From an uncultured Oscillospiraceae bacterium (GTDB lineage Bacteria > Bacillota > Clostridia > Oscillospirales > Ruminococcaceae), in the NCBI GenBank assembly GCA_958403605.1, contig CATXYA010000028.1, forward strand, positions 1 through 10,269: 10,269 nucleotides of DNA. The letters run 5' to 3'. Made by a program: the position numbers and the translations under genes. The notes under the pieces are model-generated. The model searched no databases, was not told the DNA's origin, and saw only the letters and a program-made list of their open reading frames with translations. Every line of letters starts with the position of its first letter. The stretch's first letter is position 1. This document shows positions 6,428 to 10,269 of this stretch, in pieces.

Positions 6428-7951
6428 ATGAGCGAGATCTTTCTGCGCCCGGGCACGCCGGATGACGACAACCGCGACTATCTGCCGGAGCGCCTCAAGG
6501 GCAGCGACATCGTGGTCAATGAAAACGGCAACAATTCCCAGCCCTACCCGGAACGTTTGCGGGAGCTCCACGGCGCGCTGACGCCCGACGGCAGGGCCGA
6601 CACCTGGTACGAGTATGTGCCCGCGGGCTATGACGGCAGCCGGAAGGTGCCGCTGGTGGTGTCTTTGCACGGGGGCCTGATGACGGGCTGGGGCCAGGCC
6701 GTCTACACCTCCTGGACGCTGCTGGCCGACCGGGAGGGCTTCCTCTGCGTGTTCCCGGACGCCCACCAGGCGCGCATCTGGCAGGTGGAGGGGATGTTCA
6801 GCGGCCCCACGCCGCCCTTTTTTGCCGGGCTGGACCTGGCGCCGGTGCCCGAGGACTACCGGGAAAACCACGATCTCAACTTCCTTAAGGCGCTGATCGA
6901 AAAAATGCGGGAGAAGTACAACATCGACGAAGGGCGCATTTTCATGCAGGGCATGTCCGCGGGCAACCTGATGACGGCGCAGTTCTGCCGTTATTACGGC
7001 GGCATGCTGGCCGGGGCCGCGGGCTCCGGCGGGCCCACGCAGCTGGATATGCTGTTCACCGACGGCGGCGCGCTGAAAAATGTGGCCGGGCACCTTCCCG
7101 TGTGGCAGGCGAGGCCGGAAAAAAACGGCACCCCGCCCGGCCGCCCCTACGGGGAACCGCTGCTCAACCGGTTCAACCGCTTTTACTGGATGGCGCTGAA
7201 CGGGTGTGAAAAGCTGCCCCGGATCAGCATCGTCGGCGAAAACAATTTCGCTTTCTACACCGGGGCGAAGGCCGACCTGGTGTACCACGACATCAAAAAC
7301 CGCGACCACGGCCAGACGTTCGACGAGGCCTTCCTGTATTGGGACTACTTTTTCTCCGGCCTGCGGCGGGAGCCCGGCGGCGCCGTCACAAAGACGGAAA
7401 CGCGCCTTCCCCGCACGAGCGACGCCTACGCTTTCGCCGCCGCGGACGGCGCCGGCCAGGCGTGGTTCCACAACGAGACCGTCCCCCTGGCGGTGCCCGC
7501 CGTCAAATGGCAGAAGCTCAAATACCACGGCCTCGACGGCGGGCAGAAGGTGCGCGGCGAATATCTGTGCGTGCCGCTCAGCTTCCTGGCGCAGGTCTGC
7601 GGCGCGCAGTATCTTCCCGGCGAGGACACGCTGACGGCCGTGCTGGTGCTCCAAGACGGGCGGCGCGTGCAGTTTGCCCGGGGCAGCATCGGCTGTGTCA
7701 TCGACGGCGACGTGCGCAGCATGTACTGCGAGGCGCTGCACCGCGGCGGCCAGCTGCTGGTCAGTATCGAATGGTTCAGCCGCTATCTGCTGGGCCTCCA
7801 GGTGTCGGAATGCGGCGGCGTGGCCTATGTCACCGATCATTTCAGCGCGCTCTCGGCCAATATGGCGGACGTGCTGCGCGAGATCTTGTACGGCAGGGCC
7901 TTCCCCGCGCATTTTCGCTATATGGAGTACGAAGAGCTGCCCCACGAATGA
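6428..7951 (+). CDS. PHB-depolymerase/LpqC-like esterase with C-terminal stalk (Cu-amine-oxidase-N-like) domain
   Basis: 507-residue two-domain protein. Residues about 55-315 form an alpha/beta hydrolase like PHB depolymerase / LpqC / feruloyl esterase (COG3509 type). It has LVVSLHGG (76-83), the nucleophile elbow DEGRIFMQGMSAGN with Ser177, and a catalytic His in RDHGQTFDEA (His294). The acid is less clear; it may be Glu271 in VGENN, where the family often has Asp. Residues about 355-470 resemble the Cu_amine_oxidN1 ('stalk') domain common in Bacillota surface proteins. This shows as two blocks of the form VPLSFLAQVCGA and LVSIEWFSRYLLG, each followed by a beta hairpin, with a GxxxxVIDGDVR strand between. 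Such domains are usually on exported proteins, yet the N-terminus (MSEIFLRPGTPDDDN) is polar with no signal peptide. GGGAGG at 6417-6422 supports the start. Probable role: an intracellular esterase for a bulky or aromatic acyl group (inference). Confidence 0.83.
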   Translation: MSEIFLRPGTPDDDNRDYLPERLKGSDIVVNENGNNSQPYPERLRELHGALTPDGRADTWYEYVPAGYDGSRKVPLVVSLHGGLMTGWGQAVYTSWTLLADREGFLCVFPDAHQARIWQVEGMFSGPTPPFFAGLDLAPVPEDYRENHDLNFLKALIEKMREKYNIDEGRIFMQGMSAGNLMTAQFCRYYGGMLAGAAGSGGPTQLDMLFTDGGALKNVAGHLPVWQARPEKNGTPPGRPYGEPLLNRFNRFYWMALNGCEKLPRISIVGENNFAFYTGAKADLVYHDIKNRDHGQTFDEAFLYWDYFFSGLRREPGGAVTKTETRLPRTSDAYAFAAADGAGQAWFHNETVPLAVPAVKWQKLKYHGLDGGQKVRGEYLCVPLSFLAQVCGAQYLPGEDTLTAVLVLQDGRRVQFARGSIGCVIDGDVRSMYCEALHRGGQLLVSIEWFSRYLLGLQVSECGGVAYVTDHFSALSANMADVLREILYGRAFPAHFRYMEYEELPHE

Positions 7952-7960
7952 AAGGAAAAG

Positions 7961-7966
7961 AGAGGA
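7961..7966 (+). promoter_or_regulatory. Ribosome binding site deciding the start of the 7972 gene
   Basis: AGAGGA lies 5 bases before the ATG at 7972. An alternative in-frame ATG at 7948 overlaps the TGA of the preceding gene as ATGA, but it would add only eight polar residues and would place this purine-rich site inside the coding region. The later start is preferred. Confidence 0.65.
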
Positions 7967-7971
7967 TATCC

Positions 7972-9141
7972 ATGGATTTTTCGCGGCTGACCGCCTATCT
8001 GCGCACCCTGGAAGAACGGTACGGCGTGCGCGGGCTGGACATGAAGATCATGCGGGAGCACGAGACCGTCTACCGCTGTATGCTGGGCCACAGCGACTAC
8101 GGCGGCACGGTGCCGGTGTCACAGCGCGACCTGTACGACATTTACTCCGCCACCAAGGTCGTCACCATGACCGCCGTGATGCAGCTGGTGGAGCGGGGGC
8201 AGCTGGGCCTGCAGGACGAGCTGGCGCGCTACCTGCCCGAGTTCGCCTCCATGCAGTACGCCCCCGATTTCAAGCTGGGCGAATTCCCCTTCGCGTGGCC
8301 CACCGCCGATTCCCGGCTGGTCCCGGCCAAAAACAAAATGCTCATCCACGACCTGATGTCCATGACCGCCGGCCTGAGCTATGACGTGGAGGCACAGCCC
8401 ATCCGCCAGGTAGTGGCGCAGACGGGCGGCAAAGCGTCCACCCGCCAGGTGGTGGCGGCCATGGCGGACATGCCGCTGCTGTGCGAGCCGGGCACCCGGT
8501 ATTCCTACGGGCTGGGGCACGACGTGCTGGCGGCCGTCGTGGAGGTCGTGACGGGCATGACCTTCGGCGCGTACATGAAAAAGAACGTGTTCGAGCCGCT
8601 GGGCATCACCGAGATGTTTTACCAGGTCCCCGCGGGCGAACAGCACCGCCTCTCCGCCCAATACGCCAAGGACTGGGACACCGACTGCATCCGCCCGGAC
8701 AAAAGCATGCGCTTTCGCATCACCCCCTGCTATGAAAGCGGCGGCGCGGGGCTGTGCACCACGGTGGACGAGTACAGCAAGGTGCTGGAGGCGCTGGCCA
8801 ACGGCGGCGTGGGCGGTACGGGACGGCGGATCCTCACGCCGCAGTCCATCGCGCTCATGAGCCGCAATTGGCTGACGGAAACGCAGCTGGCGGATTTTGC
8901 CAAAAGCGGCAAGGTGGGCTACGGCTATGGCCTGGGCGTCCGCACGCTGCTGGACGGCGCCAGCTCCAAAAGCCCTGTGGAGGAATTTGGATGGGACGGC
9001 GCGGCGGGCGCGTTTGCGATGGTGGACCCCATCCACCATATCAGTATGTTTTACACCCACGAGATCCTGGGTATGCTGGAGGCCTACAGCGAGATCCACC
9101 CCACCATCCGCGATCTGGCCTACGAGGCCATGGAACTGTAA
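7972..9141 (+). CDS. Beta-lactamase-fold serine hydrolase, second copy
   Basis: 389-residue member of the beta-lactamase / family VIII esterase superfamily. The SxxK motif is Ser59-Ala-Thr-Lys62 in IYSATK, the second-motif Tyr is Tyr179 in RYSYGLGHD, and the third motif is GWDGAAG (340-346). It shares GYGYGLGVRTLLDG and the overall layout with the protein at 4382 but is clearly diverged, so this is not a recent duplication. There is no signal peptide, consistent with a cytoplasmic hydrolase rather than a cell-wall enzyme. The SxxK, Tyr and GW motifs are all intact, so activity is expected. It follows the PHB-depolymerase-like gene by 20 bases and precedes the esterase-like gene at 9180 by 38 bases, the widest gap in the window. 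Ester hydrolysis is the best guess; an amidase or peptidase activity on a small molecule cannot be excluded. Confidence 0.88.
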   Translation: MDFSRLTAYLRTLEERYGVRGLDMKIMREHETVYRCMLGHSDYGGTVPVSQRDLYDIYSATKVVTMTAVMQLVERGQLGLQDELARYLPEFASMQYAPDFKLGEFPFAWPTADSRLVPAKNKMLIHDLMSMTAGLSYDVEAQPIRQVVAQTGGKASTRQVVAAMADMPLLCEPGTRYSYGLGHDVLAAVVEVVTGMTFGAYMKKNVFEPLGITEMFYQVPAGEQHRLSAQYAKDWDTDCIRPDKSMRFRITPCYESGGAGLCTTVDEYSKVLEALANGGVGGTGRRILTPQSIALMSRNWLTETQLADFAKSGKVGYGYGLGVRTLLDGASSKSPVEEFGWDGAAGAFAMVDPIHHISMFYTHEILGMLEAYSEIHPTIRDLAYEAMEL

Positions 9142-9167
9142 AAAACGGCTGCACGCCAAAAAACGGC
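9140..9167 (+). repeat. Short direct repeat between the 7972 and 9180 genes
   Basis: The ten-base unit AAAAAACGGC occurs at 9140-9149 and again at 9158-9167, starts 18 bases apart. The first copy overlaps the stop codon of the preceding gene and the second abuts the ribosome binding site. No hairpin or terminator run of T follows. It may be chance or a replication-slippage trace; no function is assigned. Confidence 0.4.
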
Positions 9168-9174
9168 AGGAGGT
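9168..9174 (+). promoter_or_regulatory. Strong ribosome binding site for the 9180 gene
   Basis: AGGAGGT, a near-perfect anti-16S match, ends 5 bases before the ATG at 9180. It supports that start over the in-frame ATG at 9189 and over the longer upstream open frame, and suggests this probably non-catalytic protein is well translated. Confidence 0.75.
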
Positions 9175-9179
9175 CCCTT

Positions 9180-10052
9180 ATGGGCATCATGAGGTTCAAT
9201 TACCGAAGCGAGATCCTGGGGCGGTATGTGGACGTGTCCATCGCCTATCCCACCGACAGCTACCGCTGCGCGCCCAGCGAAAAACTGGCGAACCGCGCGC
9301 ACCGGGGCCCGGCGGGCGCGGAAAAAGCGGTGTACCGGCAGGGCATGAAGTTCCAGACCGTCTATCTGCTGCACGGCGGCGGCGACGACGACACGCTGAC
9401 ATACCGCTACAGCAACGTGGAGGAAGCGGCGCAGCGCAACCATGTCATGCTGGTCACGCCCAATATCGCCAACAGCTTCGGCGCCGACACCCGGTACGGC
9501 GTCGCCTACCAGACCTTCCTGACGGAGGAGCTGCCCACGGTGGTCCAATCCCTGTTCGCGTCGTCCCCGGCGCGGGAGGACAACTTCATCATGGGGTATG
9601 CCATGGGGGGCAACGCGGCGCTGGGCGCGGCCATCGCCCGGCCGGACCGGTACGCCGCCTGTGTGGATATCTCCGGCGGCATCGGCATGACCCTGTGCCC
9701 CGAGACCCTGGCCGCCGAGTTGGAGGGCGATCATTTCAAAAATTGCTTCCCCCTGTATAACCAGACCTTCGGCACAGGCGCGGACGTGCCGGGCAGCGCC
9801 GCCGACCTGCGCGCCCAGGTGCTGCGGCACCGGGCGGCGGGGGACCCGGAAGCCCGGTTCCTCGTGGTCTGCGGCAGTGAAGAATTCATCCGCGGGCGCG
9901 TGGAGGACGACGTGGCCGCCATGCAGGCGCTGGACATGGACGTCACCTATCTCTGCGCCCAGGGGTATGACCACGACTTCCGGCTTTGGGACCGCTATCT
10001 GCAGCTGAGCCTCGACAGGCTTTTGCCCCTGAAACGCCGGGCCCTTTTGTAA
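9180..10052 (+). CDS. Esterase-D-like protein with nucleophile Ser replaced by Ala (probable pseudoenzyme)
   Basis: 290-residue full-length esterase-D-family protein. The family frame is well kept: VYLLHGGGDDD (61-71) for the oxyanion strand, AREDNFIMG before the elbow, and GYDHDFRLWDRYLQL with His265 near the C-terminus. The elbow itself is GYAMGG, with Ala141 (codon GCC at 9600-9602) where the active paralogs have Ser in GFSMGG and GLSMGG. The acid position reads CGSEEF, so the usual Asp is Glu235. With no nucleophile, ester hydrolysis by the normal mechanism is not expected. No Ser or Cys sits next to the elbow to replace it. A frame of 290 codons and a strong ribosome binding site argue against decay. 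It may bind or sense an acylated ligand, or act as a partner subunit (inference). A single-base sequencing error (TCC to GCC) is the main alternative. No signal peptide is seen. Confidence 0.88.
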   Translation: MGIMRFNYRSEILGRYVDVSIAYPTDSYRCAPSEKLANRAHRGPAGAEKAVYRQGMKFQTVYLLHGGGDDDTLTYRYSNVEEAAQRNHVMLVTPNIANSFGADTRYGVAYQTFLTEELPTVVQSLFASSPAREDNFIMGYAMGGNAALGAAIARPDRYAACVDISGGIGMTLCPETLAAELEGDHFKNCFPLYNQTFGTGADVPGSAADLRAQVLRHRAAGDPEARFLVVCGSEEFIRGRVEDDVAAMQALDMDVTYLCAQGYDHDFRLWDRYLQLSLDRLLPLKRRALL

Positions 10053-10067
10053 GGAGTGAAAATATTT

Positions 10068-10269
10068 ATGGCGAATTTCAGATTGTACTATTTTTCCGAA
10101 GTGCTGAAAATGAAGGTCGGCGTCAATGTCATCATCCCTGAAAATACCTGGGGCCACTCGCTGGCCGACCGCCCGGCGGGCTACCGTTATCCCGTGTTGT
10201 GGCTCCAATCCGGCGGCGGGTTCGATTACACCGACTGGCAGCGCTACACGGCGCTGGAGCTGTACGCCT
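10068..10269 (+). CDS. Esterase-D-like alpha/beta hydrolase, 5' part (continues past window)
   Basis: The frame starts at ATG 10068 with AAGGAG at 10051-10056 upstream and runs open to the window end, giving 67 residues. It aligns without gaps to the start of the esterase at 1319, with 45 of 67 residues identical. Shared blocks include VIIPEN, YRYP, GGGFD and RYTALELYA. The oxyanion strand is LQSGGG, so the His of the usual LLHG motif is Ser here and Cys in the paralog. The catalytic Ser, Asp and His lie beyond the window, so activity cannot be judged. It shows that the esterase array continues downstream. AT-rich bases just before the ATG (AAAATATTT) are unlike the rest of the region but too short to interpret. 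Confidence 0.88.
   Translation, partial: MANFRLYYFSEVLKMKVGVNVIIPENTWGHSLADRPAGYRYPVLWLQSGGGFDYTDWQRYTALELYA

Noticed and set aside
6320..7945. 541-codon minus-strand open frame spanning the PHB-depolymerase-like gene
   Set aside because: It is a shadow of the + strand gene: no convincing ribosome binding site, no family motifs, and a composition typical of reverse-complement GC-rich codons.
7948..7971. Alternative ATGA-overlap start for the second beta-lactamase-fold gene
   Set aside because: Possible, but the AGAGGA site is placed for the ATG at 7972 and the eight extra residues look like a translated ribosome binding site.
9139..9180. Terminator or internal promoter in the 38-base gap
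   Set aside because: No stable hairpin followed by T residues and no clear -35/-10 pair; the only structure seen is the ten-base direct repeat.

Overview
The window looks like part of one long, single-strand operon from a GC-rich Gram-positive anaerobe, most likely a Clostridia-type (Bacillota) gut bacterium. The evidence is LplB/YtcP-type sugar ABC permeases, strong AGGAGG-like ribosome binding sites before almost every gene, a sucrose-phosphorylase-family enzyme resembling streptococcal/clostridial GtfA, and a strong G/C preference at third codon positions. The taxon is an inference; no rRNA or marker gene is present. Eleven genes run on the + strand with gaps of 1 to 38 bases. I see no internal terminator, no tRNA or rRNA, no mobile element and no CRISPR. 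Both ends cut through genes.

Layout: 2-400, 3' end of an ABC sugar permease; 416-1297, the partner permease; 1319-2164, an esterase-D/FrmB-like alpha/beta hydrolase with an intact triad; 2166-2882, a shorter relative in which all three triad positions appear replaced; 2893-4362, a GH13_18 disaccharide phosphorylase (sucrose phosphorylase-like); 4382-5557, a beta-lactamase-fold serine hydrolase; 5574-6410, a second esterase-D-like hydrolase with a canonical triad; 6428-7951, a PHB-depolymerase/LpqC-like esterase fused to a C-terminal copper-amine-oxidase-N-like ('stalk') domain; 7972-9141, a second beta-lactamase-fold hydrolase; 9180-10052, an esterase-D-like protein whose nucleophile serine is alanine; 10068 to the window end, the start of another esterase closely related to the one at 1319.

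The cluster therefore pairs oligosaccharide import with eight ester-hydrolase-type proteins from three fold families and one glycoside phosphorylase. None of the complete hydrolases has a visible signal peptide, so they should act in the cytoplasm on imported material. The most economical model, which is inference, is uptake of an acyl-decorated small glycoside (for example an acylated sucrose or a related glucoside), stepwise removal of acyl groups by several esterases, then phosphorolysis of the bare core to glucose 1-phosphate plus an acceptor. Two of the five esterase-D-like proteins appear to have lost catalysis while keeping the fold and their reading frames, which is the most unusual aspect of the region.
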